A DNA stretch of 64,000 nucleotides from positions 310,001 through 374,000 of the forward strand of contig NZ_CP108508.1 in assembly GCF_035917275.1 (NCBI RefSeq). Direction: 5' to 3'. Below are positions 27,231 through 36,332 of this stretch, in pieces. The notes under the pieces are model-generated. The model did not search any database. It had not been told where the DNA came from and worked only from the letters and a program-made list of their open reading frames with translations. The DNA comes from Streptomyces sp. NBC_01237. GTDB lineage: Bacteria; Actinomycetota; Actinomycetes; Streptomycetales; Streptomycetaceae. Both the position numbers and the translations under genes were made by a program. Positions within the stretch are counted from its first letter, which is position 1. Every line of letters begins with the position of its first letter.

Positions 27231-28277
27231 ATGCCTATGCACCGCGTTGGCGGGAGCGGTCGTGTCATCGAGTTTGCGCCGAGAATCGACGAGCTGCTCA
27301 CTCGTTATCGCGATGCGTCGCTGTTCCGTTTGGAGCCCGACACGATCGGTATATCCGGCGCCGATCTGATGGACGGCTTGCTCCGAAGCAGGCCGGCCAA
27401 TGCGGAGGAAAGGCCTACCTTCAAACCCGTCCAGGGGCGGCTCGTCGGACGCGCCGATGCGGCCACCTTTATGCAAGCGGTGGGCTCGGATGTGCGAAAC
27501 GCGTTGCAACGTCCCCTCGACGAAGCGGTCGACCTGACCGGCCGGTGGCCGCATGTGGCCCATGTGTACCTGAGGGATCTCGTATTCGGAAACGAACGTC
27601 TGCGATTCCGGATTCTGGTCGACCGCCGACTGGAGTTGACGCCGAAACTGACCTGGTCGGCCGTCGCCTCCGGTGCCGCTTTGCTGGGCAGGCCCGGACA
27701 GGACGTGCCGCTGTCAAAGCTTGCCGCTCTCGTACTCGATTCCAAGACCTACAGTGACCGGCGCTATGCCATGTACCTGTACCGGCGAGTGGCCGCACCG
27801 GTGTGCTTCACCGTATCCGCGCTCGTCACCAACGCCCTGTGGCTGGGGGCTCCGTTCAGTGACGACGTATCGAATCGGAACATCATCCTTGAGGCACTCC
27901 GGCTGCTTCCCCCTTCGTGGAACATCTTGCGAATGGCTTCGCCGGAATTCTCGGACGTGGACGCACGGATCGGCCCGAAAGACGATGTCCTGCTGCTTCC
28001 TCTGCTGAGCCATCGCAACCCCAAGCTCTGGGACGAGCCCGACACATTTCTCCCCGACCGCTGGGACGAGCTGGACGGGGACACACATCCCGGTTATCTC
28101 CCCTTCGGCCACGCAAGCGAACGATGCTGGGGCCGGCATATGGTCCTGCCCCTGGCTGAACGACTCCTGGACATTGTGCGCCGGGACGGCCTCGTGGTGA
28201 GTCCGGACCAGACCAGGGGAAAGGTCGAACTCGACGGATTGCTCGAAGTGTCCGAAGTGCAGATGACTCGACCATGA
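27231..28277 (+). CDS. Cytochrome P450, probable atropopeptide cross-linking enzyme
   Basis: 348 residues, short for a P450 (usually about 400). The K-helix ExxR reads EALR (Glu221, Arg224), followed by a PERF-like FLPDRWDEL, and the haem loop is FGHASERCWG with Cys299. The usual I-helix (A/G)GxxT is not obvious; the region reads VCFTVSALVTNALWLG, so oxygen activation or proton delivery may differ. Placement directly behind an aromatic-tailed 25-mer argues that it forms C-C or C-N bonds between Trp/Tyr side chains of that peptide. No ferredoxin gene or transporter is adjacent, so redox partner and export would come from elsewhere. Confidence 0.85.
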   Translation: MPMHRVGGSGRVIEFAPRIDELLTRYRDASLFRLEPDTIGISGADLMDGLLRSRPANAEERPTFKPVQGRLVGRADAATFMQAVGSDVRNALQRPLDEAVDLTGRWPHVAHVYLRDLVFGNERLRFRILVDRRLELTPKLTWSAVASGAALLGRPGQDVPLSKLAALVLDSKTYSDRRYAMYLYRRVAAPVCFTVSALVTNALWLGAPFSDDVSNRNIILEALRLLPPSWNILRMASPEFSDVDARIGPKDDVLLLPLLSHRNPKLWDEPDTFLPDRWDELDGDTHPGYLPFGHASERCWGRHMVLPLAERLLDIVRRDGLVVSPDQTRGKVELDGLLEVSEVQMTRP

Positions 28278-28406
28278 CGGTCTGGAACCCGGCGGCATAT
28301 CCGCCGTGTGTCCGCCCAGACAATCGCACGCAGATATTCAAATTGACCTCGTGGAGTCGTACGGGCTGACGACCGGACCTGCCGGGTCCCGGCTCTCCGT
28401 GCACTG

Positions 28407-28501
28407 AGGGCTGTCCCGTAATCCCTGGTAACTCAGCGCACGGCGTCAGATGCGGCGCATCGCAAGGCGGACGGACGTCCGCATACTGGATGTATTCGGA
28501 G
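28407..28501 (+). repeat. Partial copy of a MITE-like repeat (left end)
   Basis: About 95 bases closely match the left part of the element at 32908-33069, from AGGGCTGTCCCGT to GGATGTATTCGG. The right inverted end is missing. It sits between the P450 and the next gene, marking the right edge of the peptide locus. The rest of 28278-28658 shows no gene. Confidence 0.7.
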
Positions 28502-28658
28502 TACTGCCCGCCGGAGTCAACGGCGGACGCGGTCGCGCTGGACGGGGCGTGGCGACGGACGACGACCCGGTCGGCCGCCGCCGACCCGGCAGCGACCCGG
28601 AAGGCTGCGGCTGGGAGCCGGGCCCCTGCTGGGTACGCCGTCGCCCTGGCGCATACGG

Positions 28659-29693
28659 CTATCCGCCCGCCCCAGCCACGGTGGCGAGTGCATCGAGCAG
28701 CGCGGCGATGGCGGCGTCGGTCAACCGGAAGCCGTCGGCGGTCTCGACGATGTGGCCCGAGGCGATACGGGACTTCCACCACTCTTCGAGGAAGCCGGGG
28801 GCGTATCCGCCCGTGCGGAAGCCGTACGGCTGGGACACGAGGTCGAAGGCGATCATGAGCTCGTAGTCCGGCAGAGCGTAGGAGCGCTCGTGCTCCGGAG
28901 GCGCGCTGACGTACCGCTCGAAGGAATCGACCTGGTTGAAGCTGGTGAACAGCCAGAACAGGTAGTCGTACATGAGCATCGAGCGCGTGTCGGCGTGCAG
29001 GGCGAAGAACCCCTTGTCGCGCACGACGGTCTCCGCGAGCGCCCGCATCCGCCGGTCCGCGTCGGGCAGAACGTCCGCGACCTCGCTGAAGGCACGCGAC
29101 AGGGCAGGGGAGAAGACGCCGTCGCGCACCGTGGCCAGGGCGGCGAGCCGGTCCTGCTCCGAGGTGTCGTAGACGGCCCCGTCGACCAGCCCCGTGACGA
29201 ACGCCTCGAAGCTCTCTGCGACCAAGGTGATCGCGAAGTCGCCCTCCTGGTCGACGTGCACCACGGTCGGTTCGCCGTGCCTGCCGCACGCGCGGTAGTC
29301 GAGGGCGAGCATGTCGTGGCCGGCCGAGGGGGTGTCGGCGAAGTAGACACCGATGTCGGGGTACTCCCACATGTCGATCCAGAACAGGCTGCCGTACTCG
29401 CCGCCGAGCGATTGCGGTCGGGCCCGCCCGATGCCCCGGATACCGGTGATCTCGACGTGGTCCTCGGCCCAGGACGTCGGCTCGGTCATGGGGAAGTGGA
29501 CACGGGTCGGAATGCCGCCGTTGTGCGCGGTCATCAGCGCGATGTACGAGCCGGGCAGACGGTATCCGCCGAGCTCCTCCTCCAGCGACGCGATCAACTC
29601 CCGAGAAGGCGGGGCCTCCTCCACGTACTCCCCCAGCGCGTACGCCGAGTCGTCCCAGAACGCCACGACGTCGAAGCCCTCGAAGTACCCCAC
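28659..29693 (-). CDS. SMI1/KNR4-like protein with C-terminal extension
   Basis: 344 residues from GTG 29693, preceded by GGGAGGG. The N-terminal half fits the SUKH/SMI1 fold: LEEELGGYRLPGSYIALMTAHNGGIPTRVHFPM, then IRGIGRARPQSLGGEYGS and PDIGVYFADTPSAGHDMLALDYRACG, which is the classic SMI1 order. The second half is helical and unrecognised. Such proteins may be immunity factors or protein-binding scaffolds. No toxin partner is visible nearby. Confidence 0.72.
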   Translation of the reverse strand: MGYFEGFDVVAFWDDSAYALGEYVEEAPPSRELIASLEEELGGYRLPGSYIALMTAHNGGIPTRVHFPMTEPTSWAEDHVEITGIRGIGRARPQSLGGEYGSLFWIDMWEYPDIGVYFADTPSAGHDMLALDYRACGRHGEPTVVHVDQEGDFAITLVAESFEAFVTGLVDGAVYDTSEQDRLAALATVRDGVFSPALSRAFSEVADVLPDADRRMRALAETVVRDKGFFALHADTRSMLMYDYLFWLFTSFNQVDSFERYVSAPPEHERSYALPDYELMIAFDLVSQPYGFRTGGYAPGFLEEWWKSRIASGHIVETADGFRLTDAAIAALLDALATVAGAGG

Positions 29694-29913
29694 CGCGCCC
29701 TCCCGCACCTACTCGTCCGTGAACCCTATCGCCGGATCAGCTATGCATGCTGTGGGGCTCTCTCGGGTCGTTCGACGCGTGCGCCGCGTGTGAAGCGGGC
29801 TCTGCCGAGGGTGACGAGGTGCGGCGTTCGCTGCTCGCCGGCCGGCCCGGTGCTCACCTCGTCCGGTCCCGTCCGGGCGGGGATCACCGCTCAGCAAGAG
29901 ATCGCGGAACATA

Positions 29914-31206
29914 ATGCTGTCCATGAGCGACTCCGCAGACCCTGGTGACGCCGGTAGAGGCAAACCGTTGCACCGTCTGGTGCGCATGACGGGCCGCGAC
30001 CCGGAGGAGCACGGACGGACCTCCACCCCGTTGGAGCTCCTGTTCGACCTCACCTTCGTGGTCGCGGTCGGTACAGCGGCCGACCACTTCGCCGAGATGG
30101 TGGCCGAGGGGCACCCCGGGCAGGCGGTCACCGCGTTCGTCCTGGCGATGTTCGCGATCAGCGTCGCCTGGATCAGCTTCAGCTGGTTCGCCTCGGCCTT
30201 CGGCACCGACGACTGGCTCTATCGCCTCCTGACGATGGTGCAGATGATCGGCGTCGTCGTGTTCTCGCTCGGCCTGCCCGCGATGTTCCACTCCGTCGAC
30301 GAGGGCGGACACCTCGAACTTCGCGTCATGGTGATCGGATACGTCGTGATGCGCATCGCCATGCTGCTCCAATGGTGGCGCGCCGCCCGCGACTCCCCCG
30401 CCTTCCACGACGTCGGCATGGCCAACATCCGCTGGACCGCCATCGTCCAACTCGGCTGGATCGCGGTCGCTTTCACCCATCTCCCACTGGCGGCCGTGTT
30501 CACCGCCTTCGTCATCCTCGGAGCGCTGGAACTGGCTCTGCCGCTGCTCACCCAGGGCACCGCGGACGGCACCCCCTGGCACCCCCACCACGTCGCGGAG
30601 CGCTACGGTCTGTTCGCGATCATCGTCCTCGGTGAGGGCGTCGTCGGCACCGTCGCCTCCTCGGGCGGCCTTCTGGGCGGCGCGGACGGAATGCACTGGA
30701 CCGGGACCGTCGTCATCGCCGGTGTCGGCCTGACCTTCGGCATGTGGTGGGTGTATTTCGCCACGCCCTTCGGTGACGTACTCGTGCACCGCCGCAGCCG
30801 CGGATACCTCTTCGGCTACGGGCACATCCCCCTGTTCATCGGAATCGCCGGCGCCGGTGCCGGACTGCACGTGGCGGGGCTCCAACTGGAGCACCACTCC
30901 CAGCTCAGTGATGTCGCCGTGGTCCTGTCCCTGGCCATCCCGGTCGGCCTCTACCTGCTGATGGTCTATCTGCTGCACACCCTGCTGCTGTCCGCGGCAG
31001 ACCGATTCCATCTGCTCCTGATCTCTCTCACTCTTGTTCTGCTGCTGACCGCCGTCCTGCTGTCCGCAGTCGGCATCGCGATCGCGGTATGCCTGCTCAT
31101 CGTCATGCTCGCACCCTTCGTCACCGTCATCGGCTACGAGACGATCGGCCACCGTCACCAGCAGCAGATGCTGGAGGCACTCGGCACGCACACGCCGGGA
31201 CGTTGA
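29914..31206 (+). CDS. ltrA: LtrA family membrane protein (low temperature requirement A)
   Basis: 430 residues with about ten membrane helices. The diagnostic start TPLELLFDLTFVVAVG, the HHVAERYGLFAIIVLGEGVVG block and GYGHIPLFIGIAGAGAG are those of LtrA proteins. First described in Listeria as needed for growth in the cold; the biochemical role is unresolved. Start ATG 29914, or ATG 29923 nine bases on. Stand-alone gene. Confidence 0.88.
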   Translation: MLSMSDSADPGDAGRGKPLHRLVRMTGRDPEEHGRTSTPLELLFDLTFVVAVGTAADHFAEMVAEGHPGQAVTAFVLAMFAISVAWISFSWFASAFGTDDWLYRLLTMVQMIGVVVFSLGLPAMFHSVDEGGHLELRVMVIGYVVMRIAMLLQWWRAARDSPAFHDVGMANIRWTAIVQLGWIAVAFTHLPLAAVFTAFVILGALELALPLLTQGTADGTPWHPHHVAERYGLFAIIVLGEGVVGTVASSGGLLGGADGMHWTGTVVIAGVGLTFGMWWVYFATPFGDVLVHRRSRGYLFGYGHIPLFIGIAGAGAGLHVAGLQLEHHSQLSDVAVVLSLAIPVGLYLLMVYLLHTLLLSAADRFHLLLISLTLVLLLTAVLLSAVGIAIAVCLLIVMLAPFVTVIGYETIGHRHQQQMLEALGTHTPGR

Positions 31207-31287
31207 GCCGCTGAGCCGTCGGAAGTCCTGCCCCCGGCCGGCCCCCCAGCTCTCGGAAGGCGGGTCAGCCACCTGTCCCGGGGATCA

Positions 31288-32052
31288 GTGGCTCGGGCAC
31301 AATCAGCAGCCGTGCCTACCTCTCCCGATCCCTCGATCCTGTACCCCGACGTCGCCGGCTTCGGCAGCCTGGCCGCGGCCCTCGGGGCAGCGGCGGAGGG
31401 CTGCCTCGGCGACGTCCCTGTCACTGCCTCGGCCTGCGATCCCCTCCGCCACGCGACCGTCGCAAGCACCTTGCCGCACCGCGAGCCACTGGAGATCAGC
31501 GCTTGGTCGCACGAACGGCGGTGGTCGATCCGGGGCACGGAGCCGTTCCAGCGCATGCCTCTCGTCGACGGCAGGACGGACGTCCTGGCGGACATCGCCA
31601 GGGCCTCCCGGGCGTGGCACGACGGGCTGTCCCTGGACGGCATTCGCCGGGCGGCGCCCTTCGTCCACCTGACCGGCCGGTTCGAGGTGCCCGACAACGA
31701 TCCCGCGCGCTTGACGGAGTCCGAGTGGCAGGGCCTGCGCCAGGAAGCGGCCGAGCTGGAGTACGTCTGGGCGCAGACGCACCAGTCCCTGGTCGAAGCG
31801 GCACACGCCGAGCCGGTGTTGCGCGCCCTCTACCCGTTCACCAGCCACTGGGCACTGCGCTTCTCGACCACCACCCGCCCGGCTCTGACCGTCGTCGGAC
31901 CACGCCTGAGCGCGAACGCCGACGGCACGTACGGGGTGAGCAGTGTCATGATCGGCGAGGACAGCGGCCAATTCGCCACAGCGCAGGAGGCCGTGGCCGT
32001 GGCAGTGCGCCTGCTGCCGTCCGGTATCGCTCCCACCACGCTCGGCGGATGA
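31288..32052 (+). CDS. DUF6193-like protein
   Basis: 254 residues. The pattern DILYPDVAGFGSLAAALGAAAEG-like opening, ASRAWHDGLSLDGIRRAAPFVHLTGRFEVPD in the middle and LYPFTSHWALRFSTTTRP towards the end matches my memory of the DUF6193 'natural product biosynthesis' family, which is common in Streptomyces without an established activity. GTG 31288 and GTG 31312 are both possible starts, with no clear ribosome site for either. Confidence 0.65.
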   Translation: MARAQSAAVPTSPDPSILYPDVAGFGSLAAALGAAAEGCLGDVPVTASACDPLRHATVASTLPHREPLEISAWSHERRWSIRGTEPFQRMPLVDGRTDVLADIARASRAWHDGLSLDGIRRAAPFVHLTGRFEVPDNDPARLTESEWQGLRQEAAELEYVWAQTHQSLVEAAHAEPVLRALYPFTSHWALRFSTTTRPALTVVGPRLSANADGTYGVSSVMIGEDSGQFATAQEAVAVAVRLLPSGIAPTTLGG

Positions 32053-32306
32053 TCCCGCCCCGCGACAGCCCTGTCGACCGTGCGGGCGGGCGGATCGTCA
32101 CCGACCTGGGTGGTGCGTCACGTGGATGTCCGCCGAGCGGTCTCGGGTTCCCCGGCCCCGTTGAGGACACCGGAGCTCCCGGATCCGTCCGGTCTCCGGG
32201 CGTCGGCCGGCTGTCGGTTGGCGTGTGAGTCGTGCCCGCCTCCGGCCGGTCGACGGGAACGTAATCGGTGTGTCCTACGGTACTGAGGGACAGTAGGGTC
32301 GGCCGC

Positions 32307-32759
32307 GTGAAGCTCCTGGAGACTCAGCACGTGGACGCCGATGTCGACTTCTACGGCCTCAGCCTCCAGGACGCCGATGACGGCTGGCTGCCGGCAATGT
32401 TCCCCGAGGGTTTCGCCCAGGGGCAGTTCCTTTCGGAACAGCCGGGGCGTATCGACCTCACGAGTGCCGGGCACACACAGACCGTGTCCTTCGACGCCGA
32501 GATCTGGAGCGGTCCCGCTCAAGTGCCCTGCGGTGAATGGGACGAGTCCGCGACCGCCCGCATCGAGTGCCGCTCCGGTGAACTACGGCTGTGGGCTGTG
32601 GCGGGCGGGCCCGCCCCGCGGAGCATCGTTCTGCCGCACCCGTCGGCGACATGGAACGTGCGCGTCCGTTGCCGGGGCCGTGCGGCCGCGGCAAGGGCAT
32701 GCCGTGTCGGTGTCCCTCATGGGCTGGAGCAGTACCTGGCCCAGTTCTGGCCTGGGTGA
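32307..32759 (+). CDS. Hypothetical protein
   Basis: 150 residues from GTG 32307. It is acidic and beta-rich with an Arg-rich tail; sequences such as GQFLSEQPGRIDLTSAG and CGEWDESATARIECRSGELRLWAVAGG recall a small beta-sandwich. I do not recognise a family. Downstream, 32760-32907 is empty and then the MITE-like element begins. Confidence 0.55.
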   Translation: MKLLETQHVDADVDFYGLSLQDADDGWLPAMFPEGFAQGQFLSEQPGRIDLTSAGHTQTVSFDAEIWSGPAQVPCGEWDESATARIECRSGELRLWAVAGGPAPRSIVLPHPSATWNVRVRCRGRAAAARACRVGVPHGLEQYLAQFWPG

Positions 32760-32907
32760 TTCCGGTGTGGCCGCCGACTGCGGACCATACCCGCGGCCCT
32801 GGTAGGCCGGTGCTCCTGACCATGTATCCGTCGTCGGGGTCCGCCGAGCAGGTGGTGCTCGGTACGGCATTGCCCGAGCGGGCTGCCGGCGTTCCCCTTC
32901 TCACCTG

Positions 32908-33069
32908 AGGGCTGTCCCGTCATCCCTGGTGGATCAGCGCACGGCGTCGGATGCGGTGCATCGCACGGCGGAGTGACGTCCGCGTACGGGATGTATTCGG
33001 GCGTTCCGACAACGCCGCGAGGTGCCGTAGCCGTCGTCGTGCGCCCGCCAGGCATGACAGGACAGCCCT
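32908..33069 (+). mobile_element. MITE-like element, 162 bp, with terminal inverted repeats
   Basis: It begins AGGGCTGTCCCGTCATCCCTGG and ends CCAGGCATGACAGGACAGCCCT, which is the reverse complement of the start apart from two mismatches, giving about 22-bp terminal inverted repeats. The interior has no coding frame. A partial second copy is at 28407 and a lone end at 18335. It lies about 300 bp upstream of the LanKC gene. The remaining 33070-33371 holds a further AGAGCTGTCCCGC end-like sequence and the presumed ram promoter. Confidence 0.7.
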
Positions 33070-33371
33070 TAAGAGCTGTCCCGCTCGCACCAGCCGGCCG
33101 ATGCCCGCTTGGCGGGCGACGGCCCGGAGCGGACCGCGGGCCGACACCGGGACCGTTGCGGTCCGGGGGCCGGGAGCAGCGCCGGGACCAGGCCGTTCGC
33201 ACGGCGTCACGGACCTGCGAGCGGCGTCCGCAGTAGCGCGTGCACCGAAGCACGGTGCGCTTCGCATGTCTCGTACGCACGTGTGAGTCATGACAATGGT
33301 GACTATTGGCGCCCACCGTCGTTGTGACAACTTCTCTCTCGCCAGGAAAGAACTGAGCGAGGGGAACGTGC

Positions 33372-35945
33372 GTGAATCCGGAGTACGCCGCGTACTGCCA
33401 GGCGGACCGCCACTTCTACGACGCACCGCACCGCTCGGTCTCCCGGCCGGAAGAGGACCGCACCTTCTACGCACCGGTCCGCGGCGACGCTCCCGAGGGG
33501 TGGAGCCGCTCGCGGCGCGGGGACTGGCTCTCCTACGCCCCCTCGGACATCCGGCTGCCCTCACAGGGCTGGAAGATCCATGTGTCCGCCGCCCTGGACA
33601 ACGCCGAATCGGTGCTGCGCAGGGTCGTCGAGCACTGTCTGGCGCAGCGGCTTCCCTTCAAGTGCGTACCGACACCTGGGCTGTTGCACCTGCGCAACGC
33701 CAAGTACGCCGACCGGGCGGGCAGCGGCAAGTTCATCACCGTGTATCCGCCCACGCCGGAACGGTTTCCGGAGGTGTGCGCCGCGCTGACGGAACTCCTG
33801 GCCGGGGAGCACGGCCCCTACATCCTCAGTGATCTGCGGTGCGGGGACGGACCCGTGCACACGCGGTACGGGGCGTTCGCCGCCCGCTTCTGCCCCGGAC
33901 CCGACGGGCGGCCGGTACCCGCCGTCGCGGACCCGCAGGGCCGTCTCGTCCCCGACGAACGGGGGCCGTCCTTCCGTGTCCCCGGCTGGGTGACACCGCC
34001 CGACTTCCTGCACCCGTACCTCGAAGCACGGGCTTCGGTCGGTCTCACGGGGCTGCCGTACACCGTGGAGAAGGCCCTTCATTTCTCCAACGGCGGCGGC
34101 GTCTACCTCGGCCGGGACACCCGCAGCGGCGAGCAGGTCGTTCTCAAGGAGGCCCGCCCGTACGCCGGGCTGGCGGCCGACGGGGCCGACGCCGTCACCC
34201 GGCTCGTACGCGAACGGACCGCGCTGGAACAACTGGCGGGCCTGGACTGCGTACCGGCTGTCCGGGACGTGTTCGAGGTCGGCGACCACCACTTCCTGGT
34301 GCTCCAGTACGTGCCCGGCTCCCCGCTCAACACGGTCTTCGCCCGCCGCTTCCCGCTGTCCCGGCAGAATCCCACGAGCGAACAGCTCGCCGAGCACACG
34401 GCGTGGGCACAACAGGTGTACGACCGGGTGGAGCGTGCCGTCGAGGCGGTGCACGCACGTGGCATCGTCATCAGCGACCTGCACATGAGCAACGTCATGG
34501 TCGACGAGGAGACGTCCCGCATCGTGCTCCTGGACTTCGAGGCCGCGTCCCGGACCGAGGAGCGGGCCCGCCAGATCGTCGCCAACCCGGCCTTCGTCGC
34601 CCCCACCGACCGGCGCGGCACCGATATCGACCGCTACGCACTGGCATGCCTGCGGCTCGCGCTCCACCTGCCGCTCACCACACTCTTCGCCCTCGACCGC
34701 ACCAAGGCCGTCGGCCTCGCCAGGAACGCGGCCAGCATCTTCCCCGTCGGCGAGCAACTGCTGCGCCCCGCGGTGGACGAGATCCTGCGCACCACGGGCG
34801 GTCCGGCGGGCCCCGCGGAACCGGACCGGCGCCCGCCCGCGCCCGGGGACTGGCCGCGTAGCCGCGACTCGATGGCCCGCGCCATCGCGGCCTCCTGCAC
34901 ACCGGAGCGCGAGGACCGGTGCTTCCCCGGCGACATCGCACAGTTCGCCACGGCGGCGGGCGGCCAGTCGTTCGGCTACGGGGCCGCCGGAGTGCTCTAC
35001 GCGCTGCACGAGACGGGCGCCCGGCAGTGCGAGCCCGCCGTCGACTGGCTGCTGCGCCGGGTCAAGGACCCGGCCTCCGGCACCCCGCTCGGCTTCTACG
35101 ACGGACTCACCGGCATCGCCTGGACCCTGAACCGGATCGGCCGTCCCGCGGAAGCCGCCGACCTGATCCGGGTCGTGCTCGAACAGCCCCTGGAGGGACT
35201 GCCGGCCGGCCTGCACAGCGGGTACGCCGGTATCGCGCTCGCCCTCGACGACATGGCCCGTACCGCCGCCGTCGACGGCCCGGCCCTCAGCGCCGCGGCG
35301 GACCGCTGTACCGCGCTCGCCGTCCGCGCGCTCGTGGAGGATCCCCCCTCACCCCGGACCGGCCTCATGCACGGCGCCACCGGCGTCGCCCTGCTGCTCA
35401 TCCACCGGTACGGGAAGACCGGCGACACCGCCCTGCTCGACCTGGCCGCCGCCGCGCTGCGACGTGATCTCGAACGGTGCCGGGCGGGCGACGGCGGACT
35501 GCTCGTCGTGGAGGGGAAACGGCTGATGCCGTACCTCGCCTCGGGCAGCATCGGCATCGCGGCCGTCATCGACGCCTACCTCGCCCGACGCCCCGACGCC
35601 GCCCTGGAGGCCGCGGGCCGCGCCCTGCTCCCGACCGCGCTGTCCGCCTTCTACATCCAGCCCGGACTCCTGCGCGGATCGGCCGGACTGCTCGCCCACG
35701 TGGCGGCCACTCCGCTCCTGGAAGCTCCGGACCGTGCGCGGGCGATCCGCCTCCACACCGACCTGCTGGAAAGCCACGCCATGTCGTACGAGGGTGAACT
35801 CGCCTTTCCCGGCGAGCAGTTGATGCGCCTGTCGATGGACCTGGCTACCGGGACCGCCGGGTGTCTGCTCGCCCTGGGCGGCGCACTCGGGCAACCGGCC
35901 ACGCTTCCCTTCCTGCCGCTCGCGCGGCACACCCTGCCGCGTTAG
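33372..35945 (+). CDS. ramC: Class III lanthipeptide synthetase (LanKC; RamC/AmfT)
   Basis: 857 residues from GTG 33372 (GAGGGGAAC upstream). Lyase-like N-terminal domain (about 1-225) with NPEYAAYCQADRHFYDAP, the usual RamC start. Central kinase-like domain (about 230-500): GGGVYLGRD loop, VVLKEARPY Lys, ISDLHMSNVMVD catalytic loop, LLDFEAA in place of DFG. C-terminal cyclase-like domain (about 520-857) without the zinc ligands of class I/II/IV cyclases, as in RamC. It phosphorylates and eliminates Ser residues of the precursor and forms lanthionine/labionin rings. First gene of the ram operon. Confidence 0.93.
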   Translation: MNPEYAAYCQADRHFYDAPHRSVSRPEEDRTFYAPVRGDAPEGWSRSRRGDWLSYAPSDIRLPSQGWKIHVSAALDNAESVLRRVVEHCLAQRLPFKCVPTPGLLHLRNAKYADRAGSGKFITVYPPTPERFPEVCAALTELLAGEHGPYILSDLRCGDGPVHTRYGAFAARFCPGPDGRPVPAVADPQGRLVPDERGPSFRVPGWVTPPDFLHPYLEARASVGLTGLPYTVEKALHFSNGGGVYLGRDTRSGEQVVLKEARPYAGLAADGADAVTRLVRERTALEQLAGLDCVPAVRDVFEVGDHHFLVLQYVPGSPLNTVFARRFPLSRQNPTSEQLAEHTAWAQQVYDRVERAVEAVHARGIVISDLHMSNVMVDEETSRIVLLDFEAASRTEERARQIVANPAFVAPTDRRGTDIDRYALACLRLALHLPLTTLFALDRTKAVGLARNAASIFPVGEQLLRPAVDEILRTTGGPAGPAEPDRRPPAPGDWPRSRDSMARAIAASCTPEREDRCFPGDIAQFATAAGGQSFGYGAAGVLYALHETGARQCEPAVDWLLRRVKDPASGTPLGFYDGLTGIAWTLNRIGRPAEAADLIRVVLEQPLEGLPAGLHSGYAGIALALDDMARTAAVDGPALSAAADRCTALAVRALVEDPPSPRTGLMHGATGVALLLIHRYGKTGDTALLDLAAAALRRDLERCRAGDGGLLVVEGKRLMPYLASGSIGIAAVIDAYLARRPDAALEAAGRALLPTALSAFYIQPGLLRGSAGLLAHVAATPLLEAPDRARAIRLHTDLLESHAMSYEGELAFPGEQLMRLSMDLATGTAGCLLALGGALGQPATLPFLPLARHTLPR

Positions 35946-36021
35946 CGGCCCCAAGGACCGGCCCCATCAGGGGTCGTTGCAGTACACGCCGACACAACAG
36001 TCCCTGAGAAAGGACATCATC

Positions 36022-36153
36022 ATGGCACTTCTCGACCTTCAGGCGATGGAGACCCCGGCCGACGAGGCCTTCGGCGAGCTCGCCACGGGCAGCCAGGTCT
36101 CGCTCCTGATCTGCGAGCACAGCTCGCTCAGCCTGACCCTCTGCACCCCGTAA
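36022..36153 (+). CDS. ramS: SapB-type class III lanthipeptide precursor (RamS/AmfS)
   Basis: 43 residues from ATG 36022 after GAAAGGAC. The leader begins with a DLQAMETP block, the leader signature of RamS/AmfS (DLQxMET). The core contains two class III motifs SxxSxxxC: S24-Q-V-S27-L-L-I-C31 and S34-S-L-S37-L-T-L-C41. After modification and leader removal the product should be a SapB-like amphiphilic surfactant that lowers surface tension so that aerial hyphae can emerge. Core substitutions relative to S. coelicolor RamS and the extra C-terminal Pro make it a variant. Confidence 0.93.
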   Translation: MALLDLQAMETPADEAFGELATGSQVSLLICEHSSLSLTLCTP

Positions 36154-36160
36154 TGCCGGG

Positions 36161-36200
36161 CCGTCCGGTCCGCCGGTGATCCCACCGGCGGCCCGGACGG
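36161..36200 (+). terminator. Strong hairpin just after the SapB precursor
   Basis: CCGTCCGG (36161-36168) pairs with CCGGACGG (36193-36200) and CCGCCGGTG (36170-36178) with CACCGGCGG (36183-36191), separated by one mismatch, with a 4-base loop. It starts 8 bases after the ramS stop. It likely acts as a partial terminator or 3' stabiliser, raising precursor mRNA over that for the exporters. Confidence 0.75.
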
Positions 36201-36332
36201 CTGCGGGTGTCCGGCGGTCCGGGCCCCCCAGGACGCGGAGCCCGCGCCACCGGAACCCGCGACAGACCGGGCCCGATGCCGCCGAGCCCTCAGGGCTGTC
36301 GTCGTACCGCCCGAAGCCGGAAAGGGACCCAC

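Noticed and set aside
29884..31272. Minus-strand frame opposite ltrA (462 codons)
   Set aside because: Antisense shadow, rich in Asp/Glu/His/Gln runs, while the plus strand has LtrA motifs and membrane helices.
36207..36332. Upstream start of the first ram ABC transporter
   Set aside because: The extension is Pro/Arg/Gly filler without a ribosome site and overlaps the region just after the ramS hairpin; GTG 36333 has GAAAGGGA.
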